Shown: positions 8,701-17,757, numbered from the stretch's first letter. The stretch: DNA of 23,677 nucleotides from Chara braunii (GCA_003427395.1 BFEA01000886.1:356079-379755); one strand, 5' to 3'. Numbers and translations are program-made. Notes: generated by a model from the letters alone, not told the origin.

Positions 8701-9930
8701 GCTCCTGAAATGAGACATTGACGGACAGTGGTCTAATGTCGGTGTCTCATGCAAGGGCTATGTAGCATGAAGCCGTTGTGGTTGTCGTGTTCGACACGGT
8801 GATCGATTTGTAGCTCACCCAGGGAATAAGAGTTTTAGGGTCGGTCGTCGTGTTGAACATGACAGCCAACGCCAAAACAAGCAACCCATTTCTGCTCACT
8901 ACCAAGTCGGTTAGGACACATCAGTTGTATAGGGGATGCTTCGTCGTTTTCGACACGAGGGGTCCCCATGTCTCTTGTGACGACCGTCCTTCGGGCACTC
9001 CGTCCTTGTGCAAGGAATGTCGTCCTCACGCTGAACAGGATCGAGCTTTGGGCGGTTGTCGTGTTGAACACGACGAATGTCCCTCGGGCAATCCGGGCTT
9101 GTGCAGGGGAGACCGTCCATCGGACACTCCGGCCTTTTTCAATGGACGTCGTCGTGTCGAACACGGTCGGCCTTCGGGAGGTTGTCATGTTCGACACGAT
9201 GGTGCCCTACCACGCATAAGGCAAGGTCCGCACAGAACCGAGGCAATTGTTGCCGCAGCGGGGGTGTTTGTTGAGAAACCGTTGGGGGGTTGTCTTGTTC
9301 AACACGACGACCTCCATCGGGCACTCCGGCCTCTTTTAACTGACGTCGTCATGTCGAACACGATCGTCCTTCGGAAGATTGTCGTGTTCGACACGATGGT
9401 GCTCTTTCTTCACATGGTTAGGTTTGCACACCACCGAGGCAAGGGCTGCTTCAGCGGGCGTGTTTGTCGGGTTCAACACTTGGTTTGTCAGTTGTGGGTG
9501 GGTCTTATATTGCCATTGGACAAAGCAAGGAAGGGAACAACAGTCCTGACTACAGTGAGTGTTTCATTTGTTTTTGAGTTCTGGATTTCTTGCAGACGTA
9601 CGGGGGGATGCGGTGGACAGACTCTCATTCGCATGTGCAACTCGTTGGCATATAAGGTACCGGGGCACCGGCTGTGTTGTGGAAATGGGCCACTTGTTTT
9701 GGTTTGGTTTCAGCCTTCAGGGCGTCATCTGCTTGACACGACGTGTCCGTGACTCCCTGTGTCTCTGCTGCGGTGGGGTGTTTGTCGTGTTCAACATGAT
9801 GACCGTCCCTCACGCACTCCGGCCGTTTGCAAGGCATGTGATCGTCGTGTCGAACACGATCGTCCGTGAGGGGGTTGTCGACAACCGTCCTTTCAGAGCA
9901 TCGTTGTGCTTGACACGACCGTCCTTTGGG
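8701..9930. repeat. Degenerate palindrome-rich repeat region with a 197-bp tandem unit
   Basis: ACTCCGGCC occurs at 9126 and 9323 in matching context (GACGTCGTC, GTCGAACACG, CCTTCGG, GTTCGACACGATGGTGC, CACCGAGGC or ACCGAGGC, GGTGTTTGT or CGTGTTTGT), an offset of 196-197. A third partial copy lies at 9780-9875. Palindrome variants with centres TGA, CGA, TCA and TCG occur at about 8782, 8847, 8942, 9055, 9145, 9183, 9290, 9343, 9378, 9780, 9842 and 9905. The plus strand stays open for 300 codons (8850-9752), but the sequence is built from these repeats and has no recognisable domain. Confidence 0.75.
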
Positions 9931-10110
9931 AGCATCGTTATGTTCGTTTTCGCATGGGCCGTGTGCTTTTGCTAGTTGCTACAATTGTGGCGTGCAGGGC
10001 GCTTTGGAGTCGTGATGGACATCTCACACTGGATGAGCCCTGCTATTTGGCACGAGAACTTGGCACACCCTTTCCCTCCCTGCGCGTTGCGCGTCCGCGG
10101 ATCTCGATAG

Positions 10111-10350
10111 TCCACTACGATCGACGGTGCGAGTATAGAGGACTTCGAGTCTGATCCGTGGATGACAGTCATCCCGTACATCGATGATCACTTGGACTCC
10201 TGGAGAGAGCCTCAGTGGGAAAAGATGGTCAGGGAGTGCCCATGGGCAGAGGACTATAATTTCGCTAATATGCTTGGTGGGGAAGTTATATTCCCATGCC
10301 CCGTGATGTCCTCGGTCCAGTGCGATTACGTCACTTGTGTAAAAGGCTGA
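10111..10350 (+). CDS. Unrecognised short ORF or exon
   Basis: A frame opens after a stop at 10108 and runs to a TGA at 10348. The first ATG is at 10162, giving 62 residues. Its composition looks protein-like (acidic and tryptophan-rich, with segments such as YIDDHLDSW and REPQWEKMV), unlike the repeat-derived frames to its left. I do not recognise a domain. GTAAAAGG near 10339 could be a splice donor, so this could be an exon of a host gene continuing to the right. Equally it may be a fragment of an unidentified transposon. Treat as hypothetical. Confidence 0.3.
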   Translation, partial: STTIDGASIEDFESDPWMTVIPYIDDHLDSWREPQWEKMVRECPWAEDYNFANMLGGEVIFPCPVMSSVQCDYVTCVKG

Positions 10351-10399
10351 AATATGATCGCTATTACAGTTTGTTGGACTGCCAACATGATGTTGTGTG

Positions 10400-10869
10400 A
10401 TGAAACCGGAGTTGCTTGACTGTGCCCGACATTCTGAGTTTTTGGATCAGTATCCTTTGCGATCTCTTGGGCTCTCGCCTCAAGCAGTGTCGTACCGTTG
10501 CATCAAATTGTGTCTGGCAGCGTTCATCTTTTGTAGGGTCATTTGCGTTGCATGTTCAAACATGAATAGGACCTTGACTGACGTTGTGGTGTGTGTGTCC
10601 AGGAACGAGTTGGAAATTGTTAGAAGAGGGATGCCTTTAGTTCAACGAGAAGTCGGCGGCAAGGTGGAAGATGTCGACACATGGTGCGAGGTTGAAACAA
10701 AAGTGTCTTCCTACGTAGCACCATGTTCGTGTTCGGAGGCGAACGCGAACATGTTCGTTCGAACACGAACAAGCGCCCAAAACCATCCGAAAACGAACAT
10801 AAAAAATATTAAAAAAACAAAACAAAAATTTTCAGAAACATCTAAAAAATATATATATGTTATGTAAAA
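10400..10869 (+). pseudogene. Unrecognised ORF interrupted by a TIR element at 10711
   Basis: An ATG at 10400 opens a frame that runs 103 codons before reaching the inverted-repeat element at 10711; the codons beyond that belong to the element. The native part is mixed: a hydrophobic cysteine-containing middle (LCLAAFIFCRVICVACS) and a charged end (RNELEIVRRGMPLVQ). No domain is recognised. If the element and one copy of its 8-bp target duplication are disregarded, the same frame stays open for about 28 further codons to a TGA at 11280-11282. That fits insertion into an existing ORF, but it is weak evidence, since such a run is not rare by chance. Confidence 0.3.
10703..10710 (+). repeat. Left target-site duplication of the TIR element
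   Basis: GTGTCTTC, paired with GTGTCGTC at 11187-11194. Confidence 0.6.
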
Positions 10870-10941
10870 CAACAATACAAGCAACTTTTGTCTTGGAGTC
10901 ATGTTCAAATTCGTAGCCAATCATGAGTTAAAAATAAAAAA

Positions 10942-10995
10942 NNNNNNNNNNNNNNNNNNNNNNNNNNNNNNNNNNNNNNNNNNNNNNNNNNNNNN
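10942..10995. other. Assembly gap (54 N)
   Basis: Undetermined bases immediately before a homopolymer A run and (TA)n, a typical assembly break. The true length is unknown, so the length of the surrounding element is also approximate. Confidence 0.99.

Positions 10996-11079
<84 letters not shown>
10996..11079. repeat. Poly(A) then (TA)n microsatellite
   Basis: 33 A followed by about 25 TA units, inside the TIR element. Confidence 0.97.
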
Positions 11080-11082
<3 letters not shown>

Positions 11083-11186
11083 TACGAAAAAAAAATTATG
11101 TTCGCCCGAACATGTTCGCAAGCTGTTCGCGCGAACGCGTTCGCCCGAACGTGAAGGGGCGCGAACACGTTCGGCGTGCTACGTAG

Positions 11187-11194
11187 GTGTCGTC
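11187..11194 (+). repeat. Right target-site duplication of the TIR element
   Basis: GTGTCGTC; one mismatch to the left copy. Confidence 0.6.
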
Positions 11195-11311
11195 TATACG
11201 GGATGCTATAGGCAATTCTCTGGTCTGCAGGTCCGCCTTCGTCCGCACGAAATATATTTCAGTGTTTGGGGTATCAGGATGATTGATTAATTTTCAGATT
11301 GATTTTGCTTG

Positions 11312-11812
11312 TTAACTTTTAAAAATGGACGTTAAAGATAGCGATAGAGAGTCGTCGTCTTCCTCCGAAGAAAAAGATGGCGCAAGAGATGGGGAAGAAG
11401 GGAGGGGACGTAGGTAAGACACGTGGCGAATGATCGGGGGCGCCGATCGGCTTTCCGAGACCGCTGACACGAGGCGCACGGTGTTCACTCCGTTCGGTCC
11501 AAGCTCAACCACTCGGAATCGCCCGAAAAATCATGGCGCTATCTTACCCTGGCGAGCACATTTCCTTATCTGCACCAGGTCCCCTAATTTATACTGGGGC
11601 CGCGGACCCGCATTCCCATTTCGGGCCTCGTAACTACAGACCTGCCGGCCGTGGGCCAACTCGGTCATTTTCTGGCGCTTTCGGGCTAACCGGGGCAGGG
11701 ACCTCTCCATCAGTTCCAGGTGTCGCTTGGCCTTGTCTCGAACCGTGGCCCTTGTGGCTCGTCGGTTCAACGAAGTTTTTCTCGGGAGGCTCGGTATTGA
11801 AACACAAGCCAC
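11312..11812 (-). pseudogene. Integrase C-terminal (GPY/F-like) domain
   Basis: Minus-strand frames give a basic linker (KAKRHLELMERSLPRLARKR), then YKLGDLVQIRK, a WFFGRFRVVELGPNGVNTV stretch and HVSYLRPLPSSPS. This is the GD-V...G-F-V...N-V-L...VS-LRP pattern of the small SH3-like domain after the gypsy integrase core. It spans two frames with a shift near 11510-11530. The end is a Ser- and Asp/Glu-rich tail stopping near 11312, with no chromodomain. Confidence 0.75.
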
Positions 11813-11831
11813 GCTATTGGTTCTTAATTGA

Positions 11832-12053
11832 ATCTTGGCGGCTGAATCGGCGCCTTGTCAGCAGCGCGGACTTGACAGTTCGCAACGATGAATTTCACAT
11901 CGTCACGAATATTGGACTAGTACCACTCATTTTTGTCGATTGCCGCCTCCGTGATCCGTACGGCAAAATGNGCAGCCGTTTCCTCGTGCGCTGTCTTCAC
12001 CCAGTCATACCTCATGACCGGGTGCGGCACTACCATCCAAATCCCACTACCAT
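11832..12053 (-). repeat. Integrase segment, second copy of the duplication
   Basis: Direct copy of 12209-12432, with an undetermined base at 11971. The junction falls at CATGACCGGGTGCGGCACTA, which occurs at 12013 and again at 12050, so the copy was joined at a shared 20-bp word inside the integrase core. In this copy the zinc ligand pair reads CQVR. Confidence 0.9.
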
Positions 12054-12059
12054 GACCGG

Positions 12060-12560
12060 GTGCGGCACTACAATCCATTTCGAAAAACGGTCCACGAACA
12101 CGAGAAGGATTGAATATTCACAGCTATTGGGTACAGGGGGCATCACTGTATCGGTAGTATCCATGCTAACCTTTTGGAAAGGTCGTTCAACCACCGTTGG
12201 TACTATCGATCTTGGCGGTTGAATCGGCGCCTTGTCAGCAGCGTGAGCTTGACAGTTCACGACGATGAATTTCACATCGTCACGAATATTAAACCACTAC
12301 CACTCATCTTTGTCGATTGCCGCCTCCGTGATCCGTACGGCAAAATGAGCATCCGTTTCCTCGTGCGTTGTCTTTACCCAGTCATACCTCATGACCGGGT
12401 GCGGCACTACCATCCAAATCCCACTACCATCCGTTTTTCGTTTTTCCAGCCGTCCCTCAATCCAGAGGTAGTCCCGCGCCCTTTCATTGGCCCTCCTCCG
12501 ATCTTCCTTGGTGAAGTCCTGGAAGGGGTTGCCCACTAGGGTAGTAATCAAGGCGATATC
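12060..12560 (-). pseudogene. Integrase: zinc-binding domain and start of catalytic core
   Basis: After the PHD-like finger the frame gives YLWIEGRLEKR and the His pair of the H2C2 domain (H-X5-H in THEETDAHF). The Cys pair survives only as CQAH, so its second Cys is lost. The core begins with ERPFQKVSMDTTDTV, where the Asp at 12159-12161 matches the first catalytic Asp, and continues to VFVDRFSKW. Immediately afterwards the sequence jumps back into a copy of the zinc-binding region, so the second catalytic Asp and the Glu are missing. Integrase would insert the cDNA; this copy cannot. Confidence 0.8.
12209..12432 (-). repeat. Integrase segment, original copy of an internal duplication
   Basis: About 224 bp encoding the H2C2 region. 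It is repeated nearly unchanged at 11832-12053 at an offset of about 378. Shared words include GGCGCCTTGTCAGCAGCG, GATGAATTTCACATCGTCA, TGATCCGTACGGCAAAATG and CATGACCGGGTGCGGCACTA. Confidence 0.9.
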
Positions 12561-12656
12561 CGTCCATACTTCGGCCCTTCTAAACTTCCGGGTCTTTTCC
12601 AACCATTCTGACGTGGCGTCTAGAAAGCGAGCCTCGGTCGGGATCTTGTCGACCCG

Positions 12657-12788
12657 ACACAAGGGACACAACCAAGGCTTGCTTTCGTTCCGGTACTGGA
12701 TGCACGAACCGTGGGCTCGTGCGACACACTGTCGACAATCTATCCACTCCGCATACCCTTCTCCATTAGGGCGCATAGAGACCGAGTA
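12657..12788 (-). other. PHD-like zinc finger between RNase H and integrase
   Basis: The frame starting at 12818 reads WIDCRQCVARAHGSC and then PWLCPLC: C-X2-C-X4-H-X2-C followed by W-x-C-X2-C, the second half of a PHD finger (ligands 28, 31, 36, 39, 51, 54; the invariant Trp at 49). The first Cys pair should lie 14-17 residues earlier, where the sequence has Tyr11 and Ser14 (YSVS). Each is one base change from Cys, so the first zinc site appears to have decayed. PHD fingers usually bind histone H3 tails, so targeting of integration is a plausible role. This is not a standard gypsy domain. Confidence 0.6.
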
Positions 12789-13010
12789 CACGCGGGAAAT
12801 GGCTTCGCAAAATAACAAAATTTGTCAGGCAGGGAGAGAAGAGATGAGGAGGAGAGGGGAGAGAGAGGAGTTGCAAGGTTACCTCCGTCACCCATTGCCA
12901 CCGGCCTGCTTCTTGCCACGTGGAAGGACTGCCACTTGTCCGTACTTGGGCCCGTTCGTCGACTCTGGTTCCTTCCACGGGGTAATATCTTTCGCCTTAG
13001 GCACTTTAGC

Positions 13011-13385
13011 TTATCGATGCAGACGCGTCGGCCCGTCCGCGTTGTCGTGCCTCTCCGTCTTCCGATGGATGATGTCAAAGTCGTATTCTTGTAAGCGCAC
13101 TGCCCATCGTCCAATCATGCCCGTATAATTGGTGAGTCTCTTTAGCGCTAACAGGGGCTCATGATCGGTGACAAGGAGGAACTTCTGTCCGTACAGATAC
13201 AGATGGAAGTGCTGGATTCCCCACACCACTGCGTAGCATTCGCCCAGCGGGGCTGAGTCATTCCTTCGCTCGTCTGGTACCGTTCGTAACGCATATTCGA
13301 TGACATGCTCCCGACCATCGTTCCCTTTCTGTGCTAAAATAGCGGAAATAGCCTCCGGCTGCCAGTCCCCATATTCGATGAGCAT
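13011..13385 (-). pseudogene. RNase H domain, N-terminally trimmed
   Basis: RNase H removes the RNA strand after first-strand synthesis. Candidate catalytic residues are Asp7, Glu49 (GECYAVVW), Asp74 (VTDHEPL) and Asp117 (HDNADGPTR), in the family's usual order; HFHLYLYGQKFLL and RWAVRLQEYDFDIIHRK are typical connecting segments. The domain is out of frame with RT. The stretch joining them (13386-13407) is much shorter than usual, so some residues before the first Asp were deleted. A TAA at 13011-13013 ends it. Confidence 0.85.
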
Positions 13386-13407
13386 TCGCCCAGAGGGTCG
13401 CGAAGGC

Positions 13408-14223
13408 CTACTCGCACTCCGCGTCCCAACTGAGGGGCTGGTCCTTCCGTAACAGGTTCGTTAAGGGTCGCGCGATCGCGACGAAGCCCTTGATGAACCG
13501 TCGATAGTATGAAGCCAGTCCCAAGAAGGCTCGAGCCTGCGTCAGTGACGTGGGAACAGGAGCTTCCTTCACCGCCGTGACCTTTCTTGAGTCTGGCCGC
13601 AGTCCCCCACGTGTCACGACGTATCCTAGGAATGAAATTTCCGAGAGGAAAAATTCGCTATTTTCAAGCGCAATCTTGAATCCGGCATCTCGTAGGGCGC
13701 CTAGTTTCCACTCGATGTGCTGTGCATGTCCATGATACGTTTCCGAGTAAACCAGGATGTCGTCCATATACACGATGACGCAGAAGTTGATCATCCCTTG
13801 CGTGAGCCGCGTCTTGTTGACGAAGTTCTGGAACGTGACATTCATAGCTCGTTGAAACGTAGTCGACGCGTTGCATATACCCATCGGGTACCGAACCCAC
13901 TGCCACGTGCCTTCAAACAACACGAAGGCCGTCTTCGGTCGATCTTCCTCCTTAGCCAGAATGTGATGGAAGCCATGCCGAATATCAAACTTACTGAAAT
14001 AATTAGCACACCCAATCGTATCCAGCAAATCATCAATCCGGGGGAGGGGATACACGTCTTTGATCGTGATGTCATTCAACTTGCGATAATCGATGTATAT
14101 GCGAATCGATCCATTCTTTTTTGGTACTAATACTACTGGAAATGACGAAGGTCTGGTGGCGGGTTCAATCCAACCGCTTGCTTCGAATTCTCGAATCCGT
14201 TCGAGAGCCTTTTTCTGTTCCAT
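13408..14223 (-). pseudogene. Ty3/gypsy reverse transcriptase (open segment)
   Basis: This 271-residue open stretch is the best preserved part. It contains GWIEPATRPSSFPVVLVPKK (fingers), IDYRKLN, the motif-A Asp in FSKFDIRHGFH (residue 80), YPMGICNASTTFQ (residues 112-124, the LPFGLxNAPxTFQ motif), the YMDD catalytic box at 152-155, the FLGYVV thumb strand and the connection segment ARAFLGLASYYRRFI. It ends in SWDAECE followed by TAG, where the family continues into RNase H. RT copies the element's RNA into DNA. All catalytic Asp residues are present, but the flanking frames are broken. Confidence 0.93.
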
Positions 14224-14238
14224 CAGTGAGTATCTGTA

Positions 14239-14556
14239 TCATGGTTTGCAATGAGTTGGGGAATGATTTCCCGTTCGAATCTTGTGTTGTATGACTAACG
14301 TCAGTCCAATATCTGTGTGCGTCACACTAATCGCTTCCTTGTATTCTTTCAGAATGTCCGCGATTAAGTGATGAATGTCATTAGGCACGTATTGGGGTAC
14401 GTGCAACTCGTAGGGCTCACCCCATATTCTTACATCAATGTGTTTGGTGTTTGTCCGCCTAGTGTTCTCCGGCGGGGGCGCAAAGATAAACGAGTTATCC
14501 GACTGCCAGGAAAACGCTGTGGCCATCATTTGTGCATCCTGTTCTCGGATGGCCAC
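14239..14556 (-). pseudogene. Protease-RT linker of the gypsy polyprotein
   Basis: An open segment of about 105 residues leading into RT. It contains IRTGNHSPTHCKP near its end, corresponding to the H-x-I-x-T-G...P segment that precedes gypsy RTs. It is separated from the protease segment by several stops between 14560 and 14850, and from RT by a stop near 14237. Confidence 0.6.
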
Positions 14557-15149
14557 GTGTTCTTCCGGTGTTACCCCGTCTCGAATGTCGTGTCACGGCA
14601 CGGGTTTCGTGGCGATCTTGATTCCAAGTCCGTTCTCGAGGCGCTCCGAAGAATTGATCTCTGCCCCTAAGCATAGCAATCGAATTTCCTTTGCAGATGT
14701 CAGCCGGGATTTCGAAAGATCTGTGATATCGCAGTAGTGCCTTTTGTCGTTGTATCGGGCGAGAAGAGGGGAGATCCCTTCTTACAGGGTTCGAGGGGGT
14801 TTCAAAGAATCAATCATCCTTGAAATCTGTACGAGAGGTTCTCCCATAATCATTGCCTGTGTTCTTTGCAAATCTTGGTTAGTTCTGCTTGAAGCTCTAG
14901 CGTTGGTCCGCTGCACACGGTAATGAATACGTTATTTTCAAATTTTGCCATCTCCAAAATTACGGGATCATCATCATCATCGTTGTTGTCCGCGTTCTTG
15001 GATGTCTGCCCGTTGTCCCAGGTAATCATGCGGAGGGTCCCAGTCATTGCGGGAGAAACTAGCGGGGCTATATAAGCGGTAGTACGCAGAGTCAGTCTCA
15101 TTGGTACAACGTAGGGCTTCCCTCCCGTATTTCGGAGGATAATCGACCG

Positions 15150-15644
15150 TCTTTCGAAGTCCAGATTGGCTCGCAGCGCTACCAGGGCAGGGAGGCCGAA
15201 AAGAACGTCGTAAGTATTGACATCTAATACTACGACGTGTTCCAAAGCATGTACCTTCCCTAATCGAAATGCAACATTGGTCATCCGTTCCACCATTTTA
15301 ATCTTTTTTTCGTCTGCGAAAACGAGCTGATCTCTTTCGGTTAGCATGATTAAGTCGTTTTTTTTTCCTGCTCTTTCAACTACTCGTAGCGAAATAGCCA
15401 AAACAGCTGCTCCTTAATCGATAATTGCATTATACGGGACTCCCCATACTTCGATATCGCATTCTGCGGATTTCCATGGGATAGGTTTGATTCGCAGGAA
15501 GTGGTCATCTTTCTGTATTAGCCCTATGCGTATGGGATCGGAGGTGCCTGCGGCATTTTCGTCTGGTGTTGGTCCTTTCGTTTTCATGTTTGTTGTTCGG
15601 GTAAGGGCAAATCGTTTCCGATTCGCTTTGCAGTGTTGCAACAT
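15150..15644 (-). pseudogene. Aspartic protease, active site interrupted by a stop
   Basis: Retropepsin cleaves the Gag-Pol polyprotein. The N-terminal segment (15644 to 15414) ends in YNAIID; the next codon, 15416-15414, is TAA, and the frame resumes with GAAVLAISLRVVER. A D-S/T-G-A active site is expected exactly here, so the Ser/Thr position is now a stop. Downstream, VNTYDVLFGLPALVALRANLDF matches the C-terminal retropepsin segment that ends in a hydrophobic-Gly-hydrophobic flap. The frame continues to 14850 through an acidic linker (a DDDDD run). Confidence 0.8.
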
Positions 15645-15689
15645 ACGCTCATTAGTCTGTTCTCTTATCGAAAGCAGATGGCCAATCTA

Positions 15690-17165
15690 AAGAGGAATCC
15701 GATGATCCAATGCTCGGACGATGTTTAGAACATCCATTTCGCCAGTGACGAAAGTGGGTCCTCCCGACTCCATCTCTCCTGGAGAAGGTCGCCACTCCGC
15801 CACTTCTTTCTGTTTCGGCGCTGGTCTGATGGCTCCAATCATTCCAAGCCCCAGATACCCAAGTGATACGTACTGATCTAACGGAATGAGCTCAGCAGCC
15901 TCCTCTGTGGTAGCTAGAGTACTTCCTCCGCCTTCTATTTCTTCCATCAGGGCTCCTACCCGTCCAGGTCCGTTAGCGATGGGGGTTGCAGCTACTGGGG
16001 CGACTCCGACTCGTTGTTGAGGGAGCCAGTGCGGGCAATCCCGAGTTAGATGCCCTGCAGTGGTTGATGGCATGCATAACAGACGTTCAGATTGCCCGCG
16101 ACCCCTCCGAGAACAGGTGTCGGGGCCAATCCTTGTTGGATCGGGGCGGCGCGTACTGCGATGGGCCGCATATTTCTCATCATAGCTTCCAGCCGAGCAT
16201 TATGCTCTCGTTGTTCCTTCTTGCTTTCTTGGATTAGGCTAATTAGTGTTTTGGTCAACTCCAAAATGACGGTTGATTCATTCGACCGTACGGGGTTCTC
16301 GATCGGTGGCGGGGATGCCGTCATTACAGGTGCTAGCATCACAATGACGGGCATGCCCGTAATCACACTCGGTGCTGGTCGTTTAGAGGATATCTGCTCC
16401 AGATAGGTAACAGGGCCTGACACAAACCCCATGTTTTCAAACTTGTTTTGCAACGCGGCCAGCTCAGCCGTAGCCCTCGCAAGTTCGGACAAGTCTCCTT
16501 CCTTAGAAATAGTCTTCTCCTTCTAGGAAACTCGTTGCGAACTTTCATTCCATCTCTTCTGCAGCGGCCATGATCTGTTGCAGCGTATGATTGATGGGGG
16601 AGAACTGTTTTTGCAGTTTCGCCCTTATCGTTCGGCTGCGAAGTCCATCAATAAACAAATCTCTTCCTACTTGCTCACCTCGTTCTGTTTTTACGAACAT
16701 TCGATAAAATCGGTTTCGATATTCCGTAACGGATTTGAGGGGTTTTTGAACTCAATCTTTAATCATAAAGACTATTAAAGAGTGCTTGTTCTGGATGGAC
16801 ATAATCAAACCAATTCATAAAATCTCGCTCGAAAATTGGAAGATCCACCCATACATAGGTACTAAACCAATGATGAGCATCCGCTCCTAATTGAGCGGGG
16901 ATGTTCACCTGAGCTTCGTTGTCATCATACTGTTATGCTCGAAGCGTAGCTAACCATGCTCCAGCAAGATGATGCGCCGGGTCAAACAGATAAAGATCTG
17001 GTGGCGTCATGGGAGCTCGTGCATGTGGTACAGGTTGATTAGGATTCTGTTGGGGGTTCTGCTGGTTAGCATTCATGTTGACGGCCCGTCGATTAGCTGA
17101 TTTGCTTCTAGTGACGACGGGGTCGCGTCTATGCGCGTTCCGGGGTCGAGGCCGCCCTCGGTTAG
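15690..17165 (-). pseudogene. gag: Gag (capsid and nucleocapsid), broken
   Basis: Gag forms the particle that packages the element's RNA. A basic N-terminus rich in Arg and Asn precedes an ATG at 17076, then a Gln/Asn/Pro-rich stretch and a capsid-like region at 16780-16960 (LYLFDPAHHLAGAWL, HHWFSTY, FERDFMNWF), which resembles the Retrotrans_gag fold and is interrupted by a stop. The segment 16492 to 16046 carries a charged helix (QESKKEQREHNARLEAMM) and ends in CYAC, the first half of a CCHC zinc knuckle. The second half, GHLTRDC, lies in another frame. The part 16073 to 15687 is the gag-protease linker. Stops and shifts exclude function. Confidence 0.75.
16035..16081 (-). other. CCHC zinc knuckle split by a frameshift
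   Basis: CYAC (C-X2-C) and GHLTRDC (H-X4-C) are both readable, but in different frames. Seventeen bases separate the second Cys codon from the His codon, where C-X4-H needs twelve, so net five bases were gained. Confidence 0.75.
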
Positions 17166-17216
17166 CCAGATCGCTTAATTATCGTGTTGTTAGTCCTATA
17201 ACCCGGCCACGTGTCG

Positions 17217-17229
17217 GGCTCCGATACCA
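17217..17229 (-). promoter_or_regulatory. Primer-binding site for initiator-Met tRNA
   Basis: The minus strand reads TGGTATCGGAGCC, one mismatch in 13 from TGGTATCAGAGCC, the usual plant PBS complementary to the 3' end of initiator methionine tRNA. It lies just inside the 5' LTR, about 50-150 bp before gag. Confidence 0.75.
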
Positions 17230-17624
17230 ACCTCACGCCCAGCGCGACTTCCTGATCGGAGTAGGATGTGGGCCTGGAAGTGTGAAAAGGGGTGTGCCAA
17301 GGATTTTTGGGAAAGTGGGGATGGAGTCCCGGGTCAGAACTAAGATCTCCTGTGGCAGAGTTTTCGGGGGCACGGGGGCACGGGTGCAATTTGGTTGAGA
17401 GGGCGGACCGCTTCCGGTCATAAGGCAGATGGCATGTGCGGGTCATTCAAGGCCGCTCAATTCGTCTGTTTTGATGACGGCGGTTTGATGAAAGGTCCAT
17501 CCGGGGTGGATGTGATTCTGATGAGTCAGGCCGTCGGATATCGCCACGTGGCGCCGGTCGTCGCACGTTCGGGTTAGGCCCTCGGGTTAGGCCCTCGGGT
17601 TCCCGGGGCTCTCTGGTTGCCGCG

Positions 17625-17757
17625 TCGCCGACAATTTTCGCAAGGAGTGCAGGGCCAATATGGACCTATGGCGTTCCACGGGACGACCCCTGCGTTGATG
17701 ATACGGGAGAAGAAGACGGAAGGGAGGGAAGTTAGTGGAGATAACGACGAAACCGGG
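17625..17757 (-). pseudogene. LTR-embedded ORF segment (minus copy, one-base insertion)
   Basis: This corresponds to 22249-22380 in the other LTR. Its protein-like reading, PGFVVIS..FPPFRLLLPYH and then (after a one-base gain near 17695) GPYWPCTPCENC, parallels PGVVIIETDFAPYRLMLPFH and APYWPRTPCSECQ. Most differences between copies fall in third codon positions. No known domain is recognised; the conserved CxxC after PYWPxTP suggests a metal or disulfide site. It lies in the likely 5' leader, downstream of the LTR TATA box. Confidence 0.5.

Larger units (their letters stand above)
10711..11186. mobile_element. Non-autonomous TIR element with 8-bp target duplication (hAT-like)
   Basis: CTACGTAGCAC at 10711-10721 is matched exactly in inverse orientation by GTGCTACGTAG at 11176-11186. 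Directly outside are GTGTCTTC (10703-10710) and GTGTCGTC (11187-11194), an 8-bp direct duplication with one mismatch; 8 bp is the size made by hAT-family transposases. Inside each end lie dense GTTCG/CGAAC palindromes (10724-10790 and 11098-11174), including GCGAACGCGTTCGC. The centre is AT-rich and contains the assembly gap. No transposase is encoded. CTACGTAG is itself a palindrome, so the TIR match is somewhat less significant than 11 bp implies. Confidence 0.7.

Noticed and set aside
8850-9752. 300-codon plus-strand open frame
   Set aside because: The length is unusual, but the peptide is made of repeat translations (for example CRVEHDE, RPSGTPSLC) from the palindrome region. Stop-poor repeats explain it. 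I would reconsider if transcripts were found.
10942-11079. Reading frames through the N gap, poly(A) and (TA)n
   Set aside because: Lys and Ile-Tyr runs from simple sequence, not a gene.
12803-12882. Possible 80-bp intron (GTAACC ... GCGAAG, pyrimidine-rich) between RNase H and the PHD-like finger
   Set aside because: The flanking frame already has a TGA just upstream and a TAA at the end of RNase H, so removal does not join an open frame. The splice sites are weak. More likely decayed linker.
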